Positions 8,694 to 17,147 of a stretch of 64,000 bases of DNA are shown here, in pieces. The stretch lies in assembly GCA_963827725.1 (NCBI GenBank), contig CAWHBM010000003.1, positions 124,001 through 188,000 on the forward strand, written 5' to 3'. Under the pieces are notes generated by a model. That model was given only the letters and a program-made list of their open reading frames with translations. It was not told the origin of the DNA and ran no database searches. The first letter of the stretch is position 1. Every line of letters begins with the position of its first letter. Source of the DNA: VAXT01 sp963827725. GTDB taxonomy: Bacteria > Actinomycetota > Thermoleophilia > Gaiellales > Gaiellaceae. A program made the translations under genes and the position numbers.

Positions 8694-9595
8694 TCGCTTG
8701 ATTCTAGGAGGGCGTCAACGCGGGCCGACCCTAGCCAGCGGGCTGTCTCCCGGTAGGCGCGTCCTCTATCTCCGCGGAACATGAGCCCTCGAGCCCGCAG
8801 GCCCCACAGCATTACGCGCCGCGCCCGGTCGGCTACACGCGTGCCCCGATGCTTCCGTAGGAACTGGAGATGACCGCGAACCACGTCCTTGAACCGAGCC
8901 GGGTTGAGCGAAGCCCCGACGACGTGGTACGCCTCGGCGTCGGGGTAGAAGAGCACCTTCCACCCGGCCTGGTGAAAGCGGTAGCACCAGTCCACTTCCT
9001 CGCTCATCAGGAAAAACTCTTCGTCGAAACCGCCGATCGAGTCGACAGCCTCGCGTCTCACGAGCAGGCACGCCCCGAACAAGTAGTCCGCCTCACGTAC
9101 GGACCGGTGATCGAAGCCTGCGCCGAAGAGTGCATTGAGCGCCTGGGAGCGAGGCGCGAGCTTCCGCAGGAAGAAGTACTCGGTAGCAAGGCGCCAGGGA
9201 GTCGGATATCCCCGCACCGAGCGCTGGAGCGAGCCGTCCGGGTTGAGGAGCCTCGGCCCGACGATGCCGGCCTCAGGATGCTCGTCGGCGAAGGCGACCA
9301 TGTCCTCGAGCGCTCCCTCGGTGAGCCACGCGTCGGGATTCAGGAGCAGGAAGTACCGGCCTGACGCCGCGCGCATCCCGACGTTGTTGCCGGCGCCGAA
9401 GCCGCGATTCTCCTGCTCGATGATCCTCGCCTCCGGAAATCGCTCGCGGACGATCTCGAGCGTTCCATCCGTGGACCCGTTGTCGACGACGATCACCTCC
9501 GCTTCGGTGCCGCGGAGGCTCTCGAGCGGGCGCTCGATCCACGGCGCGGCGTTGTACGTCACCACGACCGACGAGACCTCAGCCATCTGCTTCAC
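8690..9595 (-). CDS. Family 2 glycosyltransferase (rhamnosyltransferase-like)
   Basis: 301 residues. GT-A fold starting SSVVVTYNAAPWIERPL, with VIVVDNGSTDGT, the DxD-type loop LLLNPDAWL, the EEVDWCYR acceptor motif near residue 215 and a basic C-terminal helix. These are the hallmarks of WbbL/RfbF-like GT2 enzymes that add deoxyhexoses in the cytoplasm. GTG at 9595 or ATG at 9586 are both possible starts; the gene overlaps its upstream neighbour by several bases. Confidence 0.8.
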   Translation of the reverse strand: MKQMAEVSSVVVTYNAAPWIERPLESLRGTEAEVIVVDNGSTDGTLEIVRERFPEARIIEQENRGFGAGNNVGMRAASGRYFLLLNPDAWLTEGALEDMVAFADEHPEAGIVGPRLLNPDGSLQRSVRGYPTPWRLATEYFFLRKLAPRSQALNALFGAGFDHRSVREADYLFGACLLVRREAVDSIGGFDEEFFLMSEEVDWCYRFHQAGWKVLFYPDAEAYHVVGASLNPARFKDVVRGHLQFLRKHRGTRVADRARRVMLWGLRARGLMFRGDRGRAYRETARWLGSARVDALLESSE

Positions 9596-10560
9596 GCGGT
9601 AGGCGGCTCCGGCCCGACCCGCGCAGGCCCTCCCAGGCGAGGATGATCGCCCCGGGAACCGCGATCAGCACTGTGATCACGAAGAAGACGAACCCGGCCG
9701 CAAACGCGCGGTCGGCGTCGACGCCGACGTTCCCGAGGAAGCTGACGAAGAACGACTCGCGCACCGCGAGCCCGTTGAGCGTGAACGGGACGAGCATGAC
9801 GAGGAAGAGAAGCGGGCCCATCACGTAGTACGGGCGCGGCGACAGGTCGATCCCGACGGCCTCGCCGCACAGCCAGATCGCCAGCACGCGCACCGCCTGG
9901 ACGCCGAGGGTGATCGCGAAAACCGCCAGCAGGACGCCGACGTGCTCGCGATAGGAGTGCGATGGCCAAGTACACCTGCGCTACGAGCCGGTCGAGCTTG
10001 ACGACGGCGAGCAGCGGCCTGGCCAGCCGCAGCAGCGGCCGGGCGCGCCGGGAGAAGAGCAGGAACCCGAGGATGATCGTCCCGACGACGAAGAGCGCCT
10101 CGATCCAGAGATAGGGCCCGACGTCGTAGTGACCGATCGCCAGCAGAAAGCCGACGGCGGCGAGCAACAGCGTCGCCGCGCCTCCTATCGCGCGCTCGAG
10201 CAGCACCGAGGCCGCGCCGGTGTCGCCGCGGCCGGGGTGGCGGCGCGCCGTCTCGAAGATGCGCACGGCGTCTCCCCCGATCGAGGTCGGGAGCACCTGC
10301 CCGGCTGCATAGGAGACGAAGTACGCGCGGGTCAGCCACGGAAGATCCTCGTGAACCCCTTTCGCCTTCAGCAAGAGCTTCCAGCGCCAGGCCATCGGCA
10401 GGATCGTCACGACCACGAGGACAACGGCGAGCAGGAAGTAGAGGAGATTGATGTCCTTGAGGACCGCCGCGGTACGGCCGAGGTCGACCTTCCAGACGAG
10501 GTACGCGGTGCAGAGCCCCGTGACGAGGAGCGTGAGGGTGACGCGGAGCCGCCGGCTCAT
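9579..10560 (-). CDS. UPF0104/LPG-synthase-TM-like integral membrane protein (frameshifted)
   Basis: Polytopic membrane protein of the AglD/lysylphosphatidylglycerol-synthetase transmembrane family. The diagnostic loop LPTSIGGDAVRIFETAR is present near residue 90. After about residue 200 the frame changes: removing one base near 9960 joins VYLAI to HSYREHVGVLLAVF and continues to a stop at 9579. An assembly indel is likely. In glycan clusters such proteins are linked to lipid-carrier or polysaccharide transfer. ATG at 10560 overlaps the preceding stop (ATGA). Confidence 0.7.
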
Positions 10561-11660
10561 CGCCGGACGGAAGTGTGCACTCGGCGCAGCGCTGCGACGA
10601 CGTCTGCGATGTCCTCGTCGGAGTGCGCCGGCGAGAGCGGCAGCGAGAGCACCTCGGCGCCGGCGCGCTCCGCGACCGGGAGCGAGGGCTGGTCGGGAAG
10701 GCGCTCGCGGTACGCGGTGAGCTGGTGGACCGGCAAGAAGTGGATGCTCGTCGCGATGTTCTCCTCGCGAAGCAGCCCCTGATATTCGTCACGAGTCGCT
10801 CCGGCCTGCTCGGCGTCGATTCGCACGATGTAGAGGTGGTACGCATGCGTGTCGCGAGCGTCCCGGGCGAGCGGCTCGATTCCCTCGAGCTCGGCGACCG
10901 CCTCGTCGTAGGCGGCGAACTGACGCTTCCGGATCTCGCCGTGGTGCTCGACCTTGTCCAGCTGGCAGAGCGCGATCGCCGCGAGGACGTCGGAAAGGTT
11001 GGCCTTGTAGCCCGGGACGACGATGTCGTAGAGCGAACCCTCGCCGCGACGCATGAGCCGCAGGGCCTCGATCTTCTCGGCGACGGCCGAGTCGTTCGTC
11101 GAGATGAGGCCGCCCTCGCCGGCGGCGATGTTCTTCGTCGCGTAGAGCGAGAAGCACGTCGCGTCGGAGAGGCCGCCGACCTTGCGCCCGCGATAGGCGC
11201 TCTCGGCCGCGTGAGCCGCGTCCTCGATCACCGGGATCCCGTGGGTGAGAAGCGGATCCATGTCGGCGACCTGGCCCGCAAGGTGGACGGGCATGATCGC
11301 CTTCGTCTTGTCGCTGACGAGCTCGGCCACGTGGTCGGGATCGATGTTCAGGTCGGAGTCGCGGACGTCAGCAAAGACAGGCGTCGCACCTGCATGCACG
11401 ATCACGTTCGCAGTCGCGGGCCAGGTGATCGGGCTCGTGATCACCTCGTCGCCCGGCCCGACGTCGACGGCGAGCAGCGCGAGATGGAGCGCGGCGGTGC
11501 CCGAGGCGACGGCCAGGGCGTAGTCGGCTTCGACGAACTCCGCGAAGCGCCGCTCGAGCTCAGCGGCCTTTGGGCCGGTCGTCAGCCAGCCCGAGCGAAG
11601 CGTCTCGGCAACCGATGCGATCTCCTCCTCGCCGATCGCCGGCGGCTGGAAGCCGAGCAT
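10557..11660 (-). CDS. DegT/DnrJ/EryC1/StrS-family PLP aminotransferase
   Basis: 367 residues. Sugar-nucleotide aminotransferase that aminates a keto-sugar using PLP. Visible motifs: SGWLTTGP near residue 20, ASGTAALHLAL, GDEVITSPITWPATANVI, VIEDAAHAAES and the PLP-lysine region YATKNIAAGEGG near residue 180. The ATG at 11660 has a GGAGAG Shine-Dalgarno. With the SDR at 12846-13844 it would give a 4-amino-4,6-dideoxy or related amino sugar, as in LegB/LegC pairs; the exact sugar is not determined. Confidence 0.85.
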   Translation of the reverse strand: MLGFQPPAIGEEEIASVAETLRSGWLTTGPKAAELERRFAEFVEADYALAVASGTAALHLALLAVDVGPGDEVITSPITWPATANVIVHAGATPVFADVRDSDLNIDPDHVAELVSDKTKAIMPVHLAGQVADMDPLLTHGIPVIEDAAHAAESAYRGRKVGGLSDATCFSLYATKNIAAGEGGLISTNDSAVAEKIEALRLMRRGEGSLYDIVVPGYKANLSDVLAAIALCQLDKVEHHGEIRKRQFAAYDEAVAELEGIEPLARDARDTHAYHLYIVRIDAEQAGATRDEYQGLLREENIATSIHFLPVHQLTAYRERLPDQPSLPVAERAGAEVLSLPLSPAHSDEDIADVVAALRRVHTSVRR

Positions 11661-11673
11661 CGTTTCTCTCCGT

Positions 11674-12891
11674 TCAGACGAGAGTTTCTGCACCGACCTC
11701 AAAGCGTATGAGACGAGCGGCCTGGTCGGCCCCTTGCAGGGCCTCCTCGCGGCTGTCGCCGACGGCGAGCACGGCTCCGGCGCGGTCTGAGCCGCGCTGG
11801 AAGGGCCCGAAGACGTGGCCGGGCTCGCGGTAGACGCGCACATCCTGGACGCCTTCGACTGCGCGGGCTTCCTCGATGCCTTCGACCACCTGTAGGACGC
11901 CCTCCGGCGGGACGAGGAAGCGGACGACCGCGCCGCCAACCTGCGGCACCGCGTGCAGCGCGGCCGACCAGAGCGGCTCGCCGAGTGCCGCCTGAAGTGC
12001 AAGACCGTTCAGGTCGACGCCGAGCGCGGCGTGCACGAGCTCCGCGTCGTGGCCACCGCCCAGGCGGGCCGCGACTTCGATCACCTGCGGGCCGTCGGGG
12101 CCGATGCGAAGCTGGGTGTAGGTCGGCCCGTCCTGGATGCCGAGCGCCTCGACGGCAGCTCGGGCAACCTCGGCGGCCTTCCCGCCGGCCTCACTCGGCC
12201 AGACGTGGGCGAGCGCGACGCCGAATGCGGGCGGCTCTGCCGTCAGCCGGTCGGTAACGGTCAGCGGATGGAACTCGCCGCGCACCGAGAACGCGTTGAC
12301 GGTCACCTCCGGCCCGTCGACGAGCTCCTCGACGATCGCAACCCCGCTACGGGACTCCTCGATCGCCCGCCCGATCGCCGCCGGGAGCTCGTCTTCGGAG
12401 CGAACGAGCGCAAGGCCCTTCTGTCCCTGGCGGTCGGGCGCCTTGACGACCCACGACTTAGCAACAGTCTGTTGCAAAGTCTCTTCGGGGCCTTTGACGA
12501 TCTGCCAGTTGGGCTGGGGCACGCCGGCTTCGGCAAGCCGCTCCCGCTGCTTCTGCTTGGAGACGGCGAGCCCCGCGGTCGCACCATCGATCGGATGCGG
12601 AAGACCTTGTCGCTCGGCGACGCGCGCCGCGATACCAACGGGCCAGTCGATGCCCGGAGCGATGACGCCCTCGACGGCCTCCGCCTCCGCGAGCTGCGCG
12701 ATCCCCTGCTCGTCCTCGGTGGAGATGATCGCCCGCCGGTCGGCGTACTGGAATCCGGGCGCGGCCGGGTCGCGGTCCAGCGCGATCACGAAGAGCCCCC
12801 GCTCGCGGGCCGCCGAAAGCAGCCCGAGCTGCGCTGGCCCGGCCCCTAGGACGAGAAGACGTCTGCCGGTCGCCGCTCCGGGGCCCTCCAC
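11674..12891 (-). CDS. ATP-grasp enzyme (PurK/CarB-like) with embedded repeat peptide
   Basis: 405 residues. N-terminal nucleotide-binding domain (LLVLGAGPAQLGLLSAARERG), ATP-grasp core (WVVKAPDRQGQKGL, VEELVDGPEVTVNAFSV) and metal site VIEVAARLGGGHDAELV. Probably a carboxylate-amine ligase of the glycan or nucleotide-sugar pathway. GTG at 12891 overlaps the SDR gene by 46 bp. Odd feature: in the ATP-grasp domain the stretch ETLQQTVAKS, encoded by the palindromic element 12455-12483, sits where family members carry the helix just before the VVKAPD strand. The reading frame is intact. Confidence 0.7.
   Translation of the reverse strand: MEGPGAATGRRLLVLGAGPAQLGLLSAARERGLFVIALDRDPAAPGFQYADRRAIISTEDEQGIAQLAEAEAVEGVIAPGIDWPVGIAARVAERQGLPHPIDGATAGLAVSKQKQRERLAEAGVPQPNWQIVKGPEETLQQTVAKSWVVKAPDRQGQKGLALVRSEDELPAAIGRAIEESRSGVAIVEELVDGPEVTVNAFSVRGEFHPLTVTDRLTAEPPAFGVALAHVWPSEAGGKAAEVARAAVEALGIQDGPTYTQLRIGPDGPQVIEVAARLGGGHDAELVHAALGVDLNGLALQAALGEPLWSAALHAVPQVGGAVVRFLVPPEGVLQVVEGIEEARAVEGVQDVRVYREPGHVFGPFQRGSDRAGAVLAVGDSREEALQGADQAARLIRFEVGAETLV
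12455..12483. repeat. In-frame palindromic element, copy 2
   Basis: Same 29-bp near-palindrome as copy 1 (two differences: one in the left arm, one near the right end). It lies in the middle of the ATP-grasp gene and encodes ETLQQTVAKS on the minus strand. Confidence 0.85.
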
Positions 12892-13844
12892 CAGGCCTCA
12901 TTGTCGCGGTACCACGAGATGGTGCGCTCGAGCCCGTCCTCGAACGACGTCCGAGCCTTCCAGCCGAGGAGCTTCTCCGCCTTCTCGGTCGAGCCGATGT
13001 GGCGGTCGACCTGCCCGGGGCGCTCGTCGAGATGAACCTTCAGGGCGTTCGACTTCCCGAGGAGCTCGAGCACCGTGTCGGCGATGGCCGAGACGCTGAT
13101 GTCGATGCCGGTCGCGACGTTGATCACCTCGCCGACGACCCGGTCGTCGGCCGCGATGATCGCCTCGATCGCCTCGGCGTCGTCGTCCACGTACAGCCAG
13201 TCACGGCTCGCGTGGCCGTCCCCGTGAATCGTGAGAGGCTCGTCCGAGAGCGCCTGCGTGATGAACCGCGGGATCACCTTCTCCGGATGCTGGCTCGGCC
13301 CGTAGTTGTTGAACGGACGAACGATCACGATGGGCAGGCCGTACGTCACGTGGTACGAGTACGCAAGGCGGTCCGCGCCGGCCTTCGTTGCCGCGTACGG
13401 GCTGCGCGGGTTGAGCGGATGCTCCTCGTCCATGGGCGCGTAGAGCGCCGTCCCGTAGACCTCGCTCGACGAGAAGAGGATGAACCGCTCGACCGGCGTC
13501 TCTCGAATCGCATCGAGCAGGATCTGTGTGCCCTCGACGTTCGTCGTCACGAACTCGGACGCCCCGGCCTCGATCGACTTCTCCACGTGTGACTCGGCTG
13601 CCGCGTTGACGATCACGTCCACCTCGGCGACCACCTGGCGCATGAGCTCCGGGTCGCGAATGTCCCCGTGCACGAACGAGTGGCGCTCGTGCCCGCTCAC
13701 CGACGCGAGGTTGTCCATGCTGCCCGCGTAGGTGAGGGCGTCGAGGGAGACGACCTCGTACGGGGTGGTCTCGAGGATGTGGCGCACGAAATTGGACGGG
13801 ATGAATCCCGCGCCGCCGGTGACGAGAACGCGCTTCGCCTTCAC
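12846..13844 (-). CDS. Extended SDR sugar-nucleotide dehydratase/epimerase
   Basis: 332 residues, GTG start at 13844 just after a possible -10 box. NAD-binding Rossmann fold, active-site FSSSEVYGTA and YAATKAGADRLAY (YxxxK). The SSSEVYG motif lacks the Asp-Glu pair of RmlB dehydratases and looks more like LegB-type 4,6-dehydratases or decarboxylases. Odd: the glycine-rich loop reads TGGAGFIPS, so the third glycine of GxxGxxG is proline. First gene of the minus-strand glycan operon and the likely partner of the DegT aminotransferase. Confidence 0.75.
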   Translation of the reverse strand: MKAKRVLVTGGAGFIPSNFVRHILETTPYEVVSLDALTYAGSMDNLASVSGHERHSFVHGDIRDPELMRQVVAEVDVIVNAAAESHVEKSIEAGASEFVTTNVEGTQILLDAIRETPVERFILFSSSEVYGTALYAPMDEEHPLNPRSPYAATKAGADRLAYSYHVTYGLPIVIVRPFNNYGPSQHPEKVIPRFITQALSDEPLTIHGDGHASRDWLYVDDDAEAIEAIIAADDRVVGEVINVATGIDISVSAIADTVLELLGKSNALKVHLDERPGQVDRHIGSTEKAEKLLGWKARTSFEDGLERTISWYRDNEAWWRAPERRPADVFSS

Positions 13845-13852
13845 GGATCGGA

Positions 13853-13858
13853 ACCCTA
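13853..13858 (-). promoter_or_regulatory. Possible -10 box, leaderless-type
   Basis: TAGGGT on the minus strand ends 8 nt before the GTG of the SDR gene, a TANNNT arrangement expected for a leaderless or near-leaderless transcript. No clear -35. Confidence 0.35.
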
Positions 13859-13880
13859 CCGGCCCGACTAGTCTCCCCTC

Positions 13881-14633
13881 GTGACGAAATTCGTGGTCCT
13901 CTCCACCCAGCGCAGCGGCTCGACCTGGGTCGTCGACATGCTGACCAGCCACCCACGCGTGGTTGCCTATTCCGAGCTCTTCATGCACGGCGGCGAAGGC
14001 ACCCCGAGATGGGGAAAGGAGAAGGATCTTCCCTACTGGCAGACCTACGCCCGCGACAAGCGTGGCGGACGGGTGACCCGTCCCTACTGGCTGTGGCGGT
14101 ACCTCGGAGAGGCATTCCAGGAGCGACCCGGGGTAGACGCGATCGGGTTCAAGCTCATGTACAGCCAGTTGACGAGCATCAGCAAGCCGCTCATGCCCTC
14201 ACTCTGGCTGAAGCGAGTCCGGATCATCCACCTGATCCGGCGGAACGCGCTCGACGTCGTTCTCTCCAAGGAAGCCGGGGCCGCGCGCGGCGGGAAGCTG
14301 CACGCTCGCGAAGGGGAGGACGTCGAACGCGTGAGCATCCGGCTACAAACCGACGACCTGCTGCGCCGGATGACGCTCCACGAGCGCGCGATCGACGGCG
14401 CGCGAGTTCGCTTCAAGCGGGTCGGCCTCCCCTACCGCGAGGTCGTATACGAGGACCTGGTGGATGACGAGCGCGGGTTCGCCACGCTCTTCGAGTTCCT
14501 CGATGTCGAGCCCACTCCGGTTACGTCATCGCTCCAGAAGGTCAATCCAACCGCCCACGAGGAGCTGATCGAGAACTACGGCGAGGTTCGGGACGCGCTC
14601 GAAGGCACGAAGTACGCCGGCCAGCTGCGCTAA
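13881..14633 (+). CDS. PAPS-dependent sulfotransferase
   Basis: 250 residues. Transfers sulfate from PAPS to a hydroxyl group. The 5'-phosphosulfate-binding loop is LSTQRSGSTWVVDML at residues about 7-21 and the 3'-phosphate-binding motif is RRNALDVVLSKE near residue 118. It is divergent from the glycan operon (36 bp apart), so a sulfated surface glycan or lipid is a likely product. The PAPS could come from the CysC gene at 40060-40611. GTG start at 13881. Confidence 0.8.
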   Translation: MTKFVVLSTQRSGSTWVVDMLTSHPRVVAYSELFMHGGEGTPRWGKEKDLPYWQTYARDKRGGRVTRPYWLWRYLGEAFQERPGVDAIGFKLMYSQLTSISKPLMPSLWLKRVRIIHLIRRNALDVVLSKEAGAARGGKLHAREGEDVERVSIRLQTDDLLRRMTLHERAIDGARVRFKRVGLPYREVVYEDLVDDERGFATLFEFLDVEPTPVTSSLQKVNPTAHEELIENYGEVRDALEGTKYAGQLR

Positions 14634-14644
14634 AGGCGGTTTCG

Positions 14645-14682
14645 GGGGTCTGACCCCGTTAACGTTTACAGGGTCTGACCCC
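14645..14682. repeat. GGGGTCTGACCCC palindrome pair A
   Basis: Two copies of the palindrome GGGGTCTGACCCC (second copy lacks the first G) separated by a 13-bp spacer. Lies in the 190-bp intergenic region 14634-14823, where no gene is seen. Confidence 0.85.
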
Positions 14683-14773
14683 ATGTGTGAGGGGTCGGGT
14701 TCACTCGAGGCGCCCAGCGGATCTGTGAACTCGATGTTCGACTTCGGGGCCGGACCTGTCACTGCTTACGACA

Positions 14774-14811
14774 GGGGTCTGACCCCATGAACCTTTACGG
14801 GGTCTGACCCC
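14774..14811. repeat. GGGGTCTGACCCC palindrome pair B
   Basis: Second unit with the same plan as pair A; its spacer (ATGAACCTTTACG) resembles that of pair A (GTTAACGTTTACA). The flanks ACTGCTTACG (14761-14770) and ACTGCTTCG (14815-14823) look like an imperfect duplication. The unit ends directly beside the stop codon of the GT2 gene. This has the look of a REP/BIME-type mobile repeat. Confidence 0.85.
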
Positions 14812-14823
14812 GTTACTGCTTCG

Positions 14824-15798
14824 TTAGAGCTCGCGGTCGATCGTGTAGAGCGGGCGGCCTTCGACTTCTCGCTGGATCCGCCCGAGATACTCGCCGACCA
14901 AGGCGAGCATGAACCCCTGCATGCCGAGGACGAAGATGACGCCCACTCCCCCGAAGAGCGGGCCTGGGAAGTTGGAGTTCCCGATCCAGTAGACGACGCC
15001 GTACACGCCGAGAGCGAGGGCGGCGGTCGTGCAGAGGAAGCCGAGCGCGATCCCGATCCACTGGATCGGCTGCGGCCAGAAACCGGCGAGTACATGCAAC
15101 GCGAGCCGTGTGAGGCGAAGCGGTGAGTATCGGGAGCGGCCTGCCCGCGCCGAATGGGTCACGTTGACTTCGACCACGCTCGCGCCGCTCGAGAGAACGA
15201 GCGCCTTCGTAAACTTCTGCTTCCCGATCGAGCCGAGCATCGGCTCGATCGCGCTCCGCCGGTACGCGTTGAACGCGCAACCGAAGTCGGATATGTCCAC
15301 ACGTGTAAAGCGGCGCAGCATCCCGTTGATCACCCGCGAGGGCAGAGTCCGGCCCCAGGAGTCCCGCCGTGCAGCACGGGTGCCGCTGGCGACGTCGGCG
15401 CCCGACTCGACGGCATCGACGAGCAACGGCAGGTCCTCGGGGGCGTTCTGGAGGTCGCCGTCCATCGTCACGAAGATCTCGCCGCGCGCCCGTACGAGCC
15501 CCGCGTGCATGGCCGAGTGCTGACCGAAGTTGCGCTTGAGCTTCACCGCGCGGACGCGGCCGTCGGCGTCGTGGATGCGCTCGAGCTCGGCGAAGGTCGC
15601 GTCTGTCGAGCCGTCGTCGACGAAGATGAGCTCGAACGTCCGGCCCGCCGTGTCGAGAGACTCGACCGCCCGTCCGTACAGCTCCCGGATGCTTCCGGCC
15701 TCGTTGTAGACCGGAATCACAACCGAGATCGACGGCGCGGGCGCGTCGGGGTCGGCCACTAAAGGCCGCGGCAACACTTCGTGCCGGGTGCTCGCCAC
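14824..15798 (-). CDS. Polyprenyl-phosphate glycosyltransferase, GtrB/ArnC type
   Basis: 324 residues. GT2 domain (SVVIPVYNEAGSI, FVDDGSTDATF, KRNFGQHSAMHAGL, MDGDLQNAPEDLP) followed by two C-terminal transmembrane helices (about 230-255 and 270-300) and a short basic tail. Such enzymes make polyprenyl-phosphate-linked sugars on the inner face of the membrane, used by GT-C enzymes outside. GTG start at 15798. A homologue lies at 57707-58678. Confidence 0.85.
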   Translation of the reverse strand: MASTRHEVLPRPLVADPDAPAPSISVVIPVYNEAGSIRELYGRAVESLDTAGRTFELIFVDDGSTDATFAELERIHDADGRVRAVKLKRNFGQHSAMHAGLVRARGEIFVTMDGDLQNAPEDLPLLVDAVESGADVASGTRAARRDSWGRTLPSRVINGMLRRFTRVDISDFGCAFNAYRRSAIEPMLGSIGKQKFTKALVLSSGASVVEVNVTHSARAGRSRYSPLRLTRLALHVLAGFWPQPIQWIGIALGFLCTTAALALGVYGVVYWIGNSNFPGPLFGGVGVIFVLGMQGFMLALVGEYLGRIQREVEGRPLYTIDREL

Positions 15799-15822
15799 AC
15801 CGGAAATCTAACTGCCTCGGGT

Positions 15823-15828
15823 TAAACT
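15823..15828 (+). promoter_or_regulatory. Possible -10 box, leaderless-type
   Basis: TAAACT ends 6 nt before the ATG at 15835, consistent with a transcript starting at or next to the start codon. No convincing -35 or Shine-Dalgarno. Confidence 0.4.
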
Positions 15829-15834
15829 CCCTGC

Positions 15835-16716
15835 ATGTCGGCCCTTGCTGCCACGGTCGAAGAGCTTCGCAACGACCGCGAGCACGGAGCGAGCTGGATG
15901 GCAAGACGGGCCGTCGAGACCCTCCTCGAGGTGAGCACGGAGCCGGCGAAGAGCACCGACTCGCTGATCGACGACCTCGTCAAGGCGAGCCGCGAGCTCT
16001 CCGAGACCAGGCCCGGAGTCGGCGCGATCGCCGGCGCGACCGGGCGCATCCTCGCGGCGGCGAACGCACATCGCTACCTCGAGCTCGACGAGCTCCGACG
16101 CTTGATCGACGAGGAGGGGCAGGGGCTGCTCGACGGTCGCCGCCGCGCCGGGGCCTCGATCGCGATCCAGCTTCAAGAGCGGCTCGCGGGCGCAGTCGTT
16201 CTCACGCATTCGGCGTCCGCAACAGTGCGCGAAGCGCTCCTGCACACCCCACCCGCCCGGGCGATCTGCACGGTCTCGGAGCCCGTCGGCGAAGGACGTG
16301 CGTTTTCGGAGGAGCTCCGTGGCGAAGGTTTGAACGTCGACCTCATCGAGGATGCTGACGCCCCGGCGGCTCTGGCCGACGCAACGCTCTTCCTGGTGGG
16401 AGCCGACACCGTCTTCCTCGACGGGACGCTCTGCAACAAGATCGGGACGACGGCTCTGGCCGAGGCTGCGACCGCCGCTAACAAACCGGTCGTCGTCGCG
16501 TGCGAGATCGTGAAGCTCGCGCCGATCGACGCCGCGTCGGCTCCGGATCTGAGCCCGGCCGAGCGCGCGCTTTTCGAGCTGACTCCGCCCAACCTGATCA
16601 CCGAGATCATCACCGAGGAGGGATCGGTCTCGAGTGACTGCGTAGGCTCCCTCGTCGACCGGACTCCGTTCCTGCGGGACGGCTATGCACTCCTCTTGCC
16701 GACCGCGGCTCTCTAG
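15835..16716 (+). CDS. eIF-2B/ribose-1,5-bisphosphate isomerase-like protein
   Basis: 293 residues. The C-terminal two thirds match the eIF-2B/MtnA/R15P-isomerase fold: VGADTVFLDGTLCNKIGTTALA near residue 190, KPVVVACEIVKL, and the terminal FELTPPNLITEIITEEG. Family enzymes isomerise phosphorylated ribose sugars; they need a catalytic Cys in the THC/TYC loop. Here that loop reads VVLTHSASATV, with Ser in place of Cys, so isomerase activity is doubtful and an eIF-2B-like binding or regulatory role is possible. First gene of a plus-strand block; next start is 4 nt away. Confidence 0.65.
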   Translation: MSALAATVEELRNDREHGASWMARRAVETLLEVSTEPAKSTDSLIDDLVKASRELSETRPGVGAIAGATGRILAAANAHRYLELDELRRLIDEEGQGLLDGRRRAGASIAIQLQERLAGAVVLTHSASATVREALLHTPPARAICTVSEPVGEGRAFSEELRGEGLNVDLIEDADAPAALADATLFLVGADTVFLDGTLCNKIGTTALAEAATAANKPVVVACEIVKLAPIDAASAPDLSPAERALFELTPPNLITEIITEEGSVSSDCVGSLVDRTPFLRDGYALLLPTAAL

Positions 16717-16720
16717 CGGC

Positions 16721-17131
16721 GTGAAGGTCGCCTTCCTTGCTCTCGCGGCGCTCGCAGCGACGGGATGCACGGGGCGAGGCACGTCCGACTCGGCAACGGT
16801 GAGCGCCGCCCCGGCAAGTTCGACCGCACTGACGATCGAGGTCTCGACCGGAAAGTCGGACCGGCCGACGAAGGTCTGGACGCTCACGTGCCCCGACCAG
16901 GGAACGCTTCCGCAACCGCGCAAGGCCTGCGCGCAGCTCGCCGCAACCAAGAAGCCGTTCGTGCCGACGCCGAAGGACGCCGCCTGCACGTTGATCTACG
17001 GCGGCCCCGAGGAGGCGACCGTCCGCGGAAGGTTCCGCGAGCGCTCGGTCTCCACCCAGTTCACCCGAACGAACGGATGCGAGATCGAGCGCTGGGAGCG
17101 AGTGGGCTTCCTCTTCCCAGGCGTGGGCTGA
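16721..17131 (+). CDS. Secreted subtilisin-inhibitor-like (SSI) protein
   Basis: 136 residues from GTG 16721. Signal peptide with a lipobox-like AATGC at residues 12-16, then a linker rich in Ser/Ala and an SSI-type domain: WTLTCPDQGTLPQP, ACAQL, ACTLIYGGPEEATVRG and TNGCEIERW give the four conserved cysteines of Streptomyces subtilisin inhibitors. Expected to bind a serine protease outside the cell, here perhaps tethered as a lipoprotein. It follows the eIF-2B-like gene by 4 nt. An ATG at 16685 would lengthen the N-terminus into the previous gene and is less likely. Confidence 0.65.
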   Translation: MKVAFLALAALAATGCTGRGTSDSATVSAAPASSTALTIEVSTGKSDRPTKVWTLTCPDQGTLPQPRKACAQLAATKKPFVPTPKDAACTLIYGGPEEATVRGRFRERSVSTQFTRTNGCEIERWERVGFLFPGVG

Positions 17132-17147
17132 CGATACTTCGGGCCCG

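Noticed and set aside
12846..13844. RmlB dTDP-glucose 4,6-dehydratase
   Set aside because: The active site has SSSEVYG without the Asp-Glu pair required by RmlB; no RmlA, C or D genes are adjacent.
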